From the NCBI GenBank assembly GCA_029204225.1, contig CM055095.1, forward strand, positions 61,671,910 through 61,735,909: a stretch of DNA of 64,000 bases, given 5' to 3'. The notes under the pieces were generated by a model. That model ran no database searches, was not told the DNA's origin, and saw only the letters and a list, made by a program, of their open reading frames with translations. This stretch comes from Diphasiastrum complanatum (Eukaryota > Streptophyta > Lycopodiopsida > Lycopodiales > Lycopodiaceae). Positions 21,321-31,380 of this stretch are shown here, piece by piece. Positions within the stretch are counted from its first letter, which is position 1; every line of letters begins with the position of its first letter. The position numbers and the translations under genes are program-made.

Positions 21321-21900
21321 GATCCGATGGAGTGACCTACCCGAAGAGGCAATAGCTACAGTAGACGTTGATATTCGCAACCATCAGGCGAATGTCACAA
21401 CAGTCCCAAAGAAAGACAACAAGGATGAACCCACCAAAATGAAAAAGGGCAAGAAGAAGGTGTTGGATTCCTTGAAGTCAATCAAGTTGGACTCAGATAT
21501 AGCGTCATCTTCTACACATGTGACAGAAAATAAAAAAAATGACCAGTCAGGCCAAGGTCAATATGCTGAAAGAGGAATCTCGACGAGCTCCAGTTCATGA
21601 GATGCCTGATACTTTCAAGAATTATACATTGGACAACGTGGTAATCATGATGCCGCAAGACCAACGAGAACTTGATCAAAGTCAGGAACCAGCGGAACAA
21701 GTCTTTGAGGGACCTGCGCGAACACATCCGATGAATCTTGCAAAACCAGGAGAAGAAGAAAGGATAGTGCATGTGGGAGAGCAGTTAACACCCACGCAGT
21801 TCAAGAGACTACGATTCTTGTTGGTGGAATTTAAAGACTGTTTTGCCAAAACTATAGTGATCTGAAGGGCATTTCGCCAACAGTAGTCCAACACACCATA
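21320..21900 (+). pseudogene. G1 RT N-terminal region
   Basis: A lysine-rich linker (frame 21319-21600) is followed by frame 21539-21865. That frame ends with GEQLTPTQFKRLRFLLVEF and DCFAKT, the segment that precedes RT in gypsy pol (L....L..Y.D.FA). A frameshift at about 21863 moves the frame into the RT proper. Confidence 0.7.
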
Positions 21901-21903
21901 CCT

Positions 21904-22790
21904 TTGGTGGACGGAGCAGTCTCCAAGGTAAGTTGTCACTACCGCTGCAACCCGAATTATACAGAACTGATCAAACAAGAGTTGCAGAAACTTATGGATG
22001 CAGATTTCATTTACAAAATCGAGCACACGGAATGGGTATCGCCGATAGTTATAGTACCCAAGAAGAATGGCAAAATGCGTATCTGTGTGAATCTGAAGGC
22101 GCTTAATGCAATCACCAAGAAGGACCATTTTTCTTTACCATTTATGGAAAGTGTCCTCGATAGAGTAGCTGGCGACGAAGCCTACAATTTTTTGGACAGC
22201 TTCAACGGCTACAACCAGGTGAAAATAGCCCCCCAGGACCAACACAAGACAGCATTCGCCACGGAATGGAGAACTTATGCCTATAGAGTGATGCCATTCA
22301 AACTTTGCAATGCCCCAAGCACTTTCCAACGAGTCATGCACGCGACATTCAAAGATTATTTACAAAGATTTCTGAAAATTTTCTTGGACGATCTGTGCAT
22401 GCATGGACCAGATTCAGAACACTTATCCAATTTGGAAAAGGTGCTACAAAAATGTCGCAAATACCAGATCTCCCTGAATCTAGAAAAATGTCAATTCTGG
22501 GTGATGCATGGCTTGATACTCGACCATATAGTGTCAAGACACGGGATCGCCACAAATCTATCAAAGATCAGGATCATTGTTGATCTACCACCACCAGGGA
22601 CGATCCGCGAGGTCTACATTTTCATGGGTCATGCTAACTATTATAGGATCTTCATTCTTGATTTTGCGGAGTTAGCCAGACCAATTTAGAAGCTCACAAT
22701 GGATCCACATTGGAATGAGGAAGCTCTAAAGGCTTTCCAGAAGATTAAGAATGCATTGTTCTTAGCACCAATCCACCCTTGTGCCACATA
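21904..22790 (+). pseudogene. G1 reverse transcriptase, cut before RNase H
   Basis: A 261-aa frame carries the gypsy RT blocks in order: WVSPIVIVPKKNGKMRICVN, NAITKKDHFSLPF, FLDSFNGYNQVKIAP, TAFATEWRTYAYRVMPF, NAPSTFQRVM and FLDDLCMHG as the catalytic box (usually (Y/F)(M/V)DD). It continues to the thumb (GHANYYRIFI) and, after a stop at 22687, to the start of the RT-RNase H connection near 22780. RNase H and integrase are missing. It would copy element RNA into DNA. Confidence 0.85.
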
Positions 22791-23575
22791 CTAACCTTTA
22801 CCCACCATCTCAAGCATCTATCTCATCCCAACCTGCAGTCATTAACACAACGGCCAGCAAACGAATGTGTGGCGCTGCCTCTACATCCACATCTCCACCT
22901 GTTACCAGACGACGTGTCTCCACTGCCGCACTAACTACTCCATCAACCACCGCCACTTCTTCTTTCGTGCAACCCCCCACTCCAATTACTGTTGTCACTA
23001 CCTCTCTTCCTATTCCATCCACATTTGTTTATGTCTCCATCCCCGTTTCTTTTGTTGATACCACTCCTACTTCTCTTCCAGTGTCTGCTGCTCCATCCAT
23101 CACCATCGCATCCTCCATTACTCCTACCACCATCGTTGCTCCTCTCACATTCAACCCTTATGATTCGCAACTGTCCCCCGACACTTTTTGCTCCATCCTC
23201 ACCTTCTTCCATACTCCACACCACCCTTCAATTCCCCACTGTTCCTATCATCCTCTCGTTCGGACAAACCGTCCTCGTCCCTGTTTCCACAGTTGTTTCT
23301 CACACCCCACCCGCTTCGCCAAAGGTTGCCGAGGGCAGCCAACCGCTGCCTGATGATGCATTTGTATAAACAGTTTTTGTAGCATCACCAGATAGGACTG
23401 ACCCTACCAACCCAGATGGCATCAGGATAAATGAAAACCTGATCGAAGACAATGACGACGAAAATCCACAAGTCGTCGGGGCCGATATAACACAAATCCC
23501 TGCCAGTGCCAGTGTACCAAATCGGTCTAAAATTCTGAAGTTTGAAGGAGACACTGCTCGTTGCTCTGAGTAAAG
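22781..23575 (+). pseudogene. Ser/Thr/Pro-rich frame, not recognised
   Basis: The frame 22781-23353 encodes a protein very rich in Ser, Thr and Pro, with an RRRVS patch near its start. A second frame ends with PLPDDAFV. Past its stop, an acidic stretch (ENLIEDNDDENPQ) ending SVPNRS can be followed to about 23560. The DNA is a C/T-rich tract on this strand. No family is recognised. It could be the N-terminal region of a gypsy gag or part of an extra ORF of G1, since it lies between the G1 RT and an inverted block. The minus-strand frames here are Gly-rich shadows. Confidence 0.35.
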
Positions 23576-23589
23576 ATCTGATCCTTCAA

Positions 23590-23956
23590 ATCCACCCTCA
23601 TCTACTCAGAAATCCACTACAAAATAGTGATGAATTTGCCCAGAGATTGCTCTTTGTCCATCACTGGATCTACTTCCAAATTATTACCTCAAACCCGCTC
23701 TGATTTCTAAAGTTTGCACTCACAATCAAATATAGATATCTAGTTTTTACAGCGACTGATCTGTACTTGCAATCTGGCTCAGGTTCTACTCAAAAAATGA
23801 GTAATTTCTTTGCAAAAGCATCAATGGATAGTTGTCACTATAGCAATTTCTCTCCTTTCCTCTTTTTTTGAAAGTTTGAGAATTCTTTCCTACCTTCTGA
23901 TAGATTTCTCTACTGCTGCTACTAAGCTTTCAAAAAAGGAGATGGCTCTGATACCA
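23590..23956 (-). other. L5 leader and primer-binding site
   Basis: The minus strand reads TGGTATCAGAGC at 23945-23956 (initiator-Met type), next to the LTR at 23958. The 350 bp to the left are untranslated leader. Chromovirus-type gypsy elements use this primer, and the gypsy gag at 27801 would fit as its continuation if the block is turned back, but that link is inference. Confidence 0.55.
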
Positions 23957-23957
23957 G

Positions 23958-24369
23958 TGTAAGATATCCTAATACCACAGTAGGGCAAACACTAACTGAT
24001 CCACCCAACCTTGTCTACTCCCTGATATGGAGCAAGCCCCTCCTAGCCAGTGTGAGACCTGGTAGCATGCATACTGCCAAGTGTCGGCCATGTGGCACTG
24101 ATGTGGCCAACTGTACTTCGGGACCTAACGTGGGGCCCTATCCTGTTGACAGGGTCCCTAGGCTATGTTAGGCCCACTATGACTATGGTCTATGCTGGGG
24201 CACACTACTCACACTGTCTTGCCCTGTTGGTTGTGTACGCTGCACACGACTCTGACTGTGGCATCTGACCTCCTGGGTTCTCTAGGGTTCGACACTCGTT
24301 ACATGCTCGTAATACAGACCATGGCATACATGATCGATCCAACTATCGACTGATAGGAATATTTGTACA
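23958..24369 (-). repeat. L5 5' LTR, TGTA...TACA
   Basis: It is 412 bp long, from TGTAAGATATCC beside the primer site to ATATTTGTACA, giving TG...CA ends with matching TGTA/TACA. It sits exactly where the C1 RT reading frame stops, so L5 appears to have inserted into C1 pol. The target duplication cannot be tested because the other end is lost. Confidence 0.65.
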
Positions 24370-25346
24370 TTTCTTTCTTCTATGCAACAGTCTTCGGGCA
24401 CATATCCTTTGACAATTTGAATCCTGGGTCCATAGGTGAGTCTATGGATTTGCAATTTTCCATGCCATACATGTGGAGTACACTAGTTAGATACCTTTCT
24501 TGACTTAACAAAATATTTCTCTTCGCTCTATCTCTTGTTATCTCGATTCCAAGAAGGTAATGCACAGGACCTAAATCAGTCATTTCGAATTTCTTCGATA
24601 GAAGATTCTTCGTTTCCTAAAGTAGTTGATTTGAATTGTTGAAGAATGAGTCATCAACATACAGAGCTATTATAACATATCTTGAGCCTCTGTGTTTGAG
24701 GACATTAGAGTTAGCAGAGTTCAGGATGAAGTCATGTTGCAACAAGAATTGATTGATTCTATCAAACCAGACCCTTGGAGCTTGCTTTAGCCCATAGAGA
24801 GCTTTCTACAGCTTACATACTCTATGTTCTTGTCCTTGAAGGATGTAACCTTTAGGTTGATAGATGTAAATATCTTCTTGTATGTATCCATTCAAAAAGG
24901 CTGTTTGAACATCCATCTAGTGTATTTCCAGATCTTCGGTAGTTGCGAAGGCGAATAAAGATCAAATTGACTGAAGTCATATGACTAGACTGTATGTCTC
25001 AGTGTAGTCAATCCCATAAGTTTGTTCGTAGCCTTTGACGATTAGACGGGCTTTCCATCTGGCTATGGAACCATCTGGATTGAGCTTCATCTTGAAGATC
25101 CACTTGGTGTCGATGATTCTACAAAAGCTTCAACAAGACTCCAGATCTTGTTCTTCATCAATGAATTGCACTCAGCATGCATGGCAGTATGCCAGTTGTC
25201 TGCATTTGAACTTGACAAGGCTTCTACTACCGAAGTGGGTTCATCATTGCTGATGAATGCCTAAGGGACAAAATGATCAGGTTCTTGTCAATGTCGTGCA
25301 GATTTCTAAACAATAGTTGGTTGCTAAGATGATGATTCTCCTTGTT
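24370..25346 (-). pseudogene. Copia C1 reverse transcriptase
   Basis: The minus strand shows, from high to low coordinates, the copia RT order: W..AM..E..SL (HTAMHAECNSLMKN), [59 protein letters not shown] (catalytic YVDD intact), KKFEMTDLGPVHYLLGIEI and SPMDPGFKLS. It begins at 25346, beside GTGCG, in the integrase-RT linker and so continues the C1 integrase that stops at 12308. Scattered stops and shifts inactivate it. It ends where L5 begins. Confidence 0.8.
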
Positions 25347-25351
25347 GTGCG
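25347..25351. repeat. Target-site duplication GTGCG (copy 2)
   Basis: GTGCG lies between C1 RT sequence on the left and the LTR terminus TGTGGGGTC on the right. It matches 12303-12307. Confidence 0.7.
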
Positions 25352-26141
25352 TGTGGGGTCAAAGACCTTTCGTAGTGTTGCCCTTCCGTCTGTCAACAAA
25401 GGTTAGATCACTGGATAGGTGCCTAACTATGCATAGATGCTACTTTTAGTTAATTTCCTACTTTCTCCCTTAACTCTACTCACCACTATACTACTCCTCT
25501 TTAACTCTACTGCTCTACACTATCATTCATCATAGTTTGGTTGAATGGAGAAGAAGAGATTGAGAAGAGAAGAGAAAGAGAGAGAAAGAGAGTGAGGGTG
25601 GAGGTTAGCTCAAATGCTCCTTATGCTTGCGAATGGAAAAACATTCACTATTGGCAAACATTAAACATGGAAATAGAAAGCAAGAGAAAACACAACCAAG
25701 AGCAATAGTATGCTTCTCTTCCAAAAATGGTAGAGTTTCCTCCTTCTCATTAAGCATCCAAACAGTGTACAAATGGTGCCTTTTTATAAAATGGGAAAGG
25801 CCCTTGCCCCTCAATCTTATTGGCTAATATTCACAATGATCCTAACCATTCATCTTGGACCCAACTTGATCCAAGGGTCCAGAAAAAGTACATTAGAAAT
25901 CACAAGATTCATGCGAGTCCCAATTTGGACCCAACTCTAAAAAGTGATCTCTAAGTTTAAAAATGACATTGGGCCTCTAGTTTTATTTTAATTACAAGGC
26001 CCAAGTCAAGTTTATTTTATTTACAACTTCAATTGCGTGCTCATTGGGCCATGGGCTTATACACGCAGGATGCCATGGCCTCGCAACACATTTTATTGGA
26101 GGATTTTATTTATTTACACTTTGTTGGAAATACCCCCAACA
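25352..26141 (-). repeat. Complete G1-family LTR (790 bp)
   Basis: It runs from TGTGGGGTC to ACCCCCAACA in plus-strand reading, so on the minus strand it is TGTTGGGGGT...GACCCCACA with TG...CA ends. It is highly similar to 17010-17463 (reverse complement) and 12235-12302. No primer site follows its minus-strand 3' end: C1 RT sequence starts directly after GTGCG. This fits a 3' LTR, not a 5' LTR. On its other side, 26142 onward, no clear polypurine tract is seen. Confidence 0.85.
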
Positions 26142-27797
26142 GGACCCACGGCCTGAAGTAGTGTCGGTCCCTCGGCACTCTGCCGGTTTAGTAGAGCGTT
26201 CTCTTGGACCACCTCTGGTGGATGAGATACCCCGTAACGTCTTCCATGAAGTTGAGACGGTCCAGTTTCTTCGAGTCCTTTGGCGTGTGGAAGGACTTGT
26301 GAACTCCTGTCAACCATTCCTGATCCACCCATGCTTGGAATCGTTTCGTCCAGGGATCGCCAAGGAATGCAGCTCGGTAATATACGCGAGCGACTAGCAG
26401 CTGGTCTTCGACTTTGTCGGAAGCGAGCGTCTTATTTGGATCAAAAAATATGGAGGGAAGAAAATCATCCCATTTTGTTTCAATGCCCATTAAATATTCC
26501 AAGTCCCGGGCGTAAGTGACTGCCGCGCGAACTGTGGGATCGGGGCAATTGATGTAGTGGCTGGCGAATGCGGAGAGAGCCCTTTTGGCGTCTACATCCA
26601 ATTTCCACCCATATTTGGATTTGATGATTGGCCAGTTGAAATTGTTGAGTGTGATCTAGCCCAGAGGAGTGCCACATTTTGTCCATTTGGATCTTCTTGG
26701 ACATGGCAGGAAATGCGCGTTCTCCCGTAACTGTTGCGGACTCGTCACGTAAGCCCTGATGGCCGTAGGGTCCCTCTCAAATAATTGATGTTGCCACTCC
26801 GGTTGTGGTTGGAGGGCGGGCAAGGCTTGCAGTTCTTTTTCCTTGATGGTCTGAGCTGAGAATGATAACTGCCAGCCGTCTCTTGATGACTCGTGGGGAT
26901 ATTTGGATAAAAATTCATTGATGTTTACCTCCACGGATTTCGGTCTGCGGAAGGCCCGACTGGCAAATATCGTTCGTGACTCTCTGGATGATGTTGCTTG
27001 GCCCTGGCTGATGGTTGCGCCTTGGCTCTGGTCACGCGTCTCAGCAGCCGCATCTGTCTGCCCTTGGTCTTGGCCTTCGGACCCTTGATCTGGTTGAAAT
27101 CCCCCTGCTGCCTGCTGGCTCTGATCTTGGCTGGTACTAGCCTATGCAGCGTCAAAATTAAGTGGCGGTGGAATTACCACGGGGGAGGGTTGGGCCTTCG
27201 TTTCCATGTATTTCTAGCATGCCTTGAGGGCTTGCTTGGCCTGGACGAGCTCTTGCGTTGCGCTTGGCCGATACTTATTGAACTCCGCTTGGTAGTTGTT
27301 CAGGGTTTGGCTATAAATCTGCACCTGACGCCGTAGAAGATTCATCTCTGATTGGGAAAGCGGCCTTGTGTCCGGTGCAGATTGAACTAACCAGACGAGC
27401 TTCTCATCTTGTAAGGCTTTAACCTTTGTCCCCATGCGCGTGTTCTCTGCTTCCAAAAGTGTAAGTTGTGTCTGGATGGGGGCAAGTCGTTGGGCTTCAG
27501 TTTGAAGCTCCCGCACCTTTATGGAGGCCTCCGTCAGTGCTTTGGAGAGGCTTTAAATATATTTGTTTAGGCGTTCCTCCTTCTGCTGCAACTTGGCAAT
27601 CTCCTGGTGCCCTGCTTGTTCGTGTTGCTGAGCCAAAATTAGCTCTTGCTGCAACTTGGTGAGGTCTGCTCGCAGCTGTGTATTACTTGTTTCCAATTGT
27701 AGTACCTTGCTTTCCAGAATAGCTTTGGCTGCTACCGCATCCTGTATTTTCCTAGGGTTTGGTACATCGTCGTTAGATCCGTGGGAGCAGCTAACTC
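26142..27797 (-). pseudogene. Long degenerate coiled-coil ORF next to the G1 3' LTR
   Basis: The frames 27516-27214, 26934-26656 and 26601-26188 lie in one and the same minus-strand frame, which can be followed from about 27790 to 26188 with only four internal stops (TAA about 27554, TAG about 27213, TAG about 27145, TAG about 26657). The deduced protein exceeds 500 residues. It has an N-terminal Leu/Gln/Glu-rich coiled coil (KLQQELILAQQHEQ, LRRQVQIYSQTLNNY), then a Gln/Ser-rich hinge, then a more globular part (SAFASHYINCPDPTVRAAV, DDFLPSIFFDPNKTL, VARVYYRAAFLGDPWTKRF). I recognise no family. It reads toward the LTR in the same orientation, the place of the extra or env-like ORF of Athila-type elements. 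No transmembrane segment was noticed. Confidence 0.5.
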
Positions 27798-27800
27798 AAG

Positions 27801-29340
27801 TTGGCATCAGCCAACTTCAAGTCCAGTGTGGACGACTCGTTCGCTGAACTCAAAAGCTTGATTTTGAGCTCCGCAAAAGGAAGCCTTCCTTCCACTTCTC
27901 AGTTGTCCCCTTCTCCACTTCCATTAGTTTCGGGTGAGCTTGTGCGGTCTCATCCCAGTGTCTTTAAAGACTTAAAGCCTCTTACTTTTATTGGGGAAGA
28001 GAATGATAGAAACACATATATTCTACACACCTTCCTCAGCAAATGGAAGAACATTCATGCTCTTAAACAGACCCCTAACCATTTGCAAGCTATTGAGGCC
28101 GGTCTTTCCTTAGGGCCCATAGCCTATAAGTGGTGGTTAAACCTCCAGGAGACTGGACAAACCCCTCGATCATGGAAAGCTTTTGAAGAAGCGTTCCTAA
28201 GAGAGTTTATACTAGAAAATGACTTTGATAGAGCCTGGAAAGCTTGGAAAAAAATAGCAATGGAAAATCCTTAATCCAATATATCTCGTAGTATCGAGAG
28301 GCAACTTTAAAGATAAAAAATATGGATGATTATCAGAAAATCAGAGGATTTGTCCGTGGCTCTAAAGATGAATATAAAGTAGAGGTACAGAGAAACTTGC
28401 CTACTCTCTTAGAGCAAGCCCTCATATATGCTCAAATCTATGATGATTCAGTGGGTAGGAAGAAGGCGAGACAACAGCCCCTTTTTGAGCAGCCTCCTCA
28501 AAAAGACTTTCAATTCAAAAAAAAAATTTAAAACGAAAGAAAGAAGATAAAGTAAAAGGTGAAGCTCCTCAGAAATGCCCATCGCTCATATAGCCCTTAA
28601 AACAAGAAGATTTTAAGAAAGCCAAACAAGAACGTTTGTGCTTTGTGTGCATGGGCAAGGGACACACAATTAGACAGTGTCCCAAGGGGCCTTTCACTAA
28701 AAAAGATAAAAAAAATAAAAAACAAGTCCATCTTGTTCAGACCGTAAGTTTCCCTAGTGACTCGGCAGCTTCCGAAATCAAAGTGTTTCATGAATATCAT
28801 GAACACTGTTGTCAGCTAACCTCTGCAATGTTAGCGAGACCCTTCAGCTTTGGGCCACATGACCTAGTACGTATGAATGGGAAAGTTGGTAACCAGTCAG
28901 TCAGAGTTATGGTTGATGATGGGGTGATCCATAATTTCATCAAATACACCCTAGTTAAAAAACTCAGACTTCCAGAAGTACCTAGTCAACATAGGTACAT
29001 AGTTTCATTAGCTAAGGGTGAAGATAAGAAAATTTGAAAAACTATGGTAAGTAACTTAAATCTTTGTATTTAGGGGTATCAAGATGAAATAAACTTTCAG
29101 ATAATGCACCTGGATCACACAGACATTGTTCTCGGGAGAGATTGGCTCTATAGTTTAGGACCTTCCCTCCACAGAAAATATTAGGAGAACACCCTCAGCT
29201 TTCAGCATAAATGCCGAGAGATCTAGTTGCATGGGGAGCATGATGTTCCCAATAGCCCTATGGTCTGCAAGATGGACTTGAGCAGATTGACAATCAAGCT
29301 CGGAAGATTTTTTGTAAGAGTGAGGTCAATTCAACAATGG
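27801..29340 (+). pseudogene. Gypsy G2 gag and protease
   Basis: The frame 27801-28274 carries a gag domain (LKPLTFIGEENDRNTYILHT, YKWWLNLQETG, SWKAFEEAFLREFI), continued in frame 28322-28531. A zinc knuckle CFVCMGKGHTIRQC is near 28640-28680. The frame to 29037 contains VRVMVDDGVIHNFI, the aspartic-protease active site with DSG changed to DDG. After a stop, IVLGRDWL (the conserved IlG.dWL) follows near 29130-29150. RT, RNase H and integrase are gone: at about 29345 the DNA switches to copia E2. The organisation is of chromovirus type. Confidence 0.75.
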
Positions 29341-29344
29341 GAAT

Positions 29345-30040
29345 GACTAGCTTAGTGCTATTTTGGATGGAAGGACACCTTTTGAGATGCTATTCAAGAG
29401 GAGGCCGAGTGTCAACTTCCTTAGAACTTTTGGATGCACATGCTATGTCAATATTACTCTTGATGATAGGACCAAGGAGGAGAAGCTAGGAAAGCGAGTT
29501 TTGAGGTATATCGTGGGAACTCGATATTTTGACATATTGTATGAGGGATCATCATCTAACTTGTTTGGATCTTTAGATTCGGACTGTGCTAGAGATACAA
29601 TGGATAGGAGATCCATAAGTGCTTATTGTATTTTCATAGGTGATGGAGCTATATCATGGATGTCAAAGAAACAAGCCATTATCTCAATGTCACTTGTGAG
29701 GCCGAGTACAAAGCACTTACACATCGCACAAAGGAGATGGTATGGATCAAGAGGATGATCAAGGATATTCACTTGCTGGATTTTCCAGAGAGCCCAATCA
29801 TGTTTTGTGACAACCTATTAGCCCAAAAGTTGGCAACCAATCCTATCTTTCATGCTAGGAGCAAGCATATTGAGGTGGTATATCACTTTGTGAGGGAGCA
29901 AGGCATGTCAAAGGAGGTGGAGATTCAACATGTTTCTTCAAGGGAATGTGTAGCTGATATCTTCACCAAAGCATTAGGAAAGGACTTGTTTATGAAGCAT
30001 ATGACATGACTTAGAGTGTTATCAAAGTCCATGTTAAAAC
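29345..30040 (+). pseudogene. Copia E2: integrase C-terminus joined to RNase H
   Basis: Frame 29363-29758 begins DGRTPFEMLFKRRPSV and RTFGCTCYVN, the integrase C-terminal region, and after DRTKEEK continues LGKRVLRYIVGT, the start of the RNase H module. Frame 29656-30009 then gives EYKALTH, FCDNLLAQKLATNP, HARSKHIEVVYHFVRE and ADIFTKAL. About 1 kb of RT between these parts is missing, and the junction keeps the frame open. The RNase H would remove the RNA strand during cDNA synthesis. Confidence 0.8.
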
Positions 30041-30044
30041 TAGT

Positions 30045-30590
30045 TAAAGAGGGAGTGTGAGAGATTTCAACTAGTTTAGTCATATTTGCTACATTTGTTT
30101 ATATGACATTTGAGGCCAATTTCATATAAGACTTAGAGTTTGACTTTTAGTAGATTCAAATTTGAGTAACAGAGACATTGAATCTAGTCACAATAATAGT
30201 AGGGTTTTTTTTTTATTATGGAGGGAAACCAAAGTTTGAATTTAGGTTTGGACCTTTTATAAAAGGATGTAACTCATGGGAAGAGATACAAATCTCTCTC
30301 TCTCTTATCTCATTCATGCATATAAATGGTTCTCTTGGATTCTACTATCCATTGGTGCACTGTACTTGTGATATCTTGCAGTGTGTAGGATGTTCATTTA
30401 TTGCTATTTTCAGATCCACACATGTGAAATATAGTAGCTTACTGGTTTTGTACGGACAACAACTTTATTTTATGTTTTGGTTCATGTTTGATCAAGATCT
30501 ATTAGAGTTTGCATCTCATTCATAGGGTAGATGTTGGTTTTTCCACATTGGCAAGATTGGTGAATTGTTGTCTTTCTAACCAAAGATCAT
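30045..30590 (+). repeat. Polypurine tract and LTR between E2 and E3
   Basis: 'taaagagggag' (30045-30055) precedes TGTGAGAGATTTCAAC, the E-family LTR start. The LTR runs to about 30590 ('ccaaagatcatttt') and lacks the last about 45 bp and the primer site. Immediately after, E3 gag sequence begins inside the gag gene. One LTR therefore seems to serve as 3' LTR of E2 and truncated 5' LTR of E3. Confidence 0.7.
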
Positions 30591-30594
30591 TTTG

Positions 30595-31380
30595 TAGGTT
30601 TGGGCCTTAATGGATCTGAAAAATTTGACAAGCTTTTCTTTTGAAAGAATTTTTCCAAGAATTGTGGATTTTCAAGAAAATTTGATGAATGAGGAGTTTA
30701 AGCTTCAAGCAAGAGGTGGATCTACATCAACATCTCATTATGAAGAGGAGGCCATGTTCATCAAAGGCAAATTCAAGGACAAAGGTAAAAGCAAATGGTC
30801 CAAAGGGCAAGATCAAGGTGAGACTTCATCTTTTGACAAGAAGAAAGATAGGTCCAAGTTTAAATGCTTCTATTGTGGAATCAAAGAGCATTTTGCTAAT
30901 GAATGTTTGAAGAAACAAAGAGATGAAGGTAGCAAAAAAATCAACTTTACTACTAATGATGAGGATCTAGGTGTTTGTGATTCTCTTTTGATGTGTTCTT
31001 CATGTCCAATATCAAGTGAAGGTGACAAAGATTCATTGTGGATTGATAGTGGAGCTAGTTCACACATGACTAGTCAAAAGGAGTTCTTTACTTCTTTGGT
31101 CACTTATGATGGAGCCAAGAAAGTGATTCACATGGCCAATGATGGTGAGTTTGTGATTGAAGATATTGGTTCAATTCCTATTTGTCTTTCTACTAATAAG
31201 GAAAGCAAGACTTAATGGTGTTCTTTACATTCCTTCACTTTCAAAGAATTTGTTAAGTGTTGGTCAAATGATAGAGAAAGGATACAATGTGGTAAAGTTT
31301 GGTGGTGATGCTTGTTTCATTACAAAGGAAGAAATCTTAGTTGCTAGGGGACAATAGACAAGGTAGACTTTTCAAGCTTG
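30595..31380 (+). pseudogene. Copia E3: gag C-terminus, zinc knuckle, protease
   Basis: Frame 30610-31215 begins within gag (SFSFERIFPRIVDFQENLM aligns with the C-terminal part of E8 gag, SFAIQRVLPSVVDLQEILL). It continues with a Lys-rich linker, the zinc knuckle CFYCGIKEHFANEC and the protease active site WIDSGASSHMTS (intact DSG). A one-base shift at about 31213 leads to VLYIPSLSKNLLSVGQM in frame 31157-31357. About 160 gag residues, the leader and the LTR end are deleted. It is close in sequence to E1. Confidence 0.8.

Noticed and set aside
22810-23224. Minus-strand Gly/Val-rich frames
   Set aside because: They are the antisense of the C/T-rich S/T/P frame and have only low-complexity composition.
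12303-25351. GTGCG in wrong order taken as evidence for a tandem duplication of a C1-plus-G1 block
   Set aside because: Inversion of two blocks also explains the AGGAC pair, the split N1 3' LTR and the opposite orientation of the G1 body, while a tandem duplication explains only the GTGCG pair.
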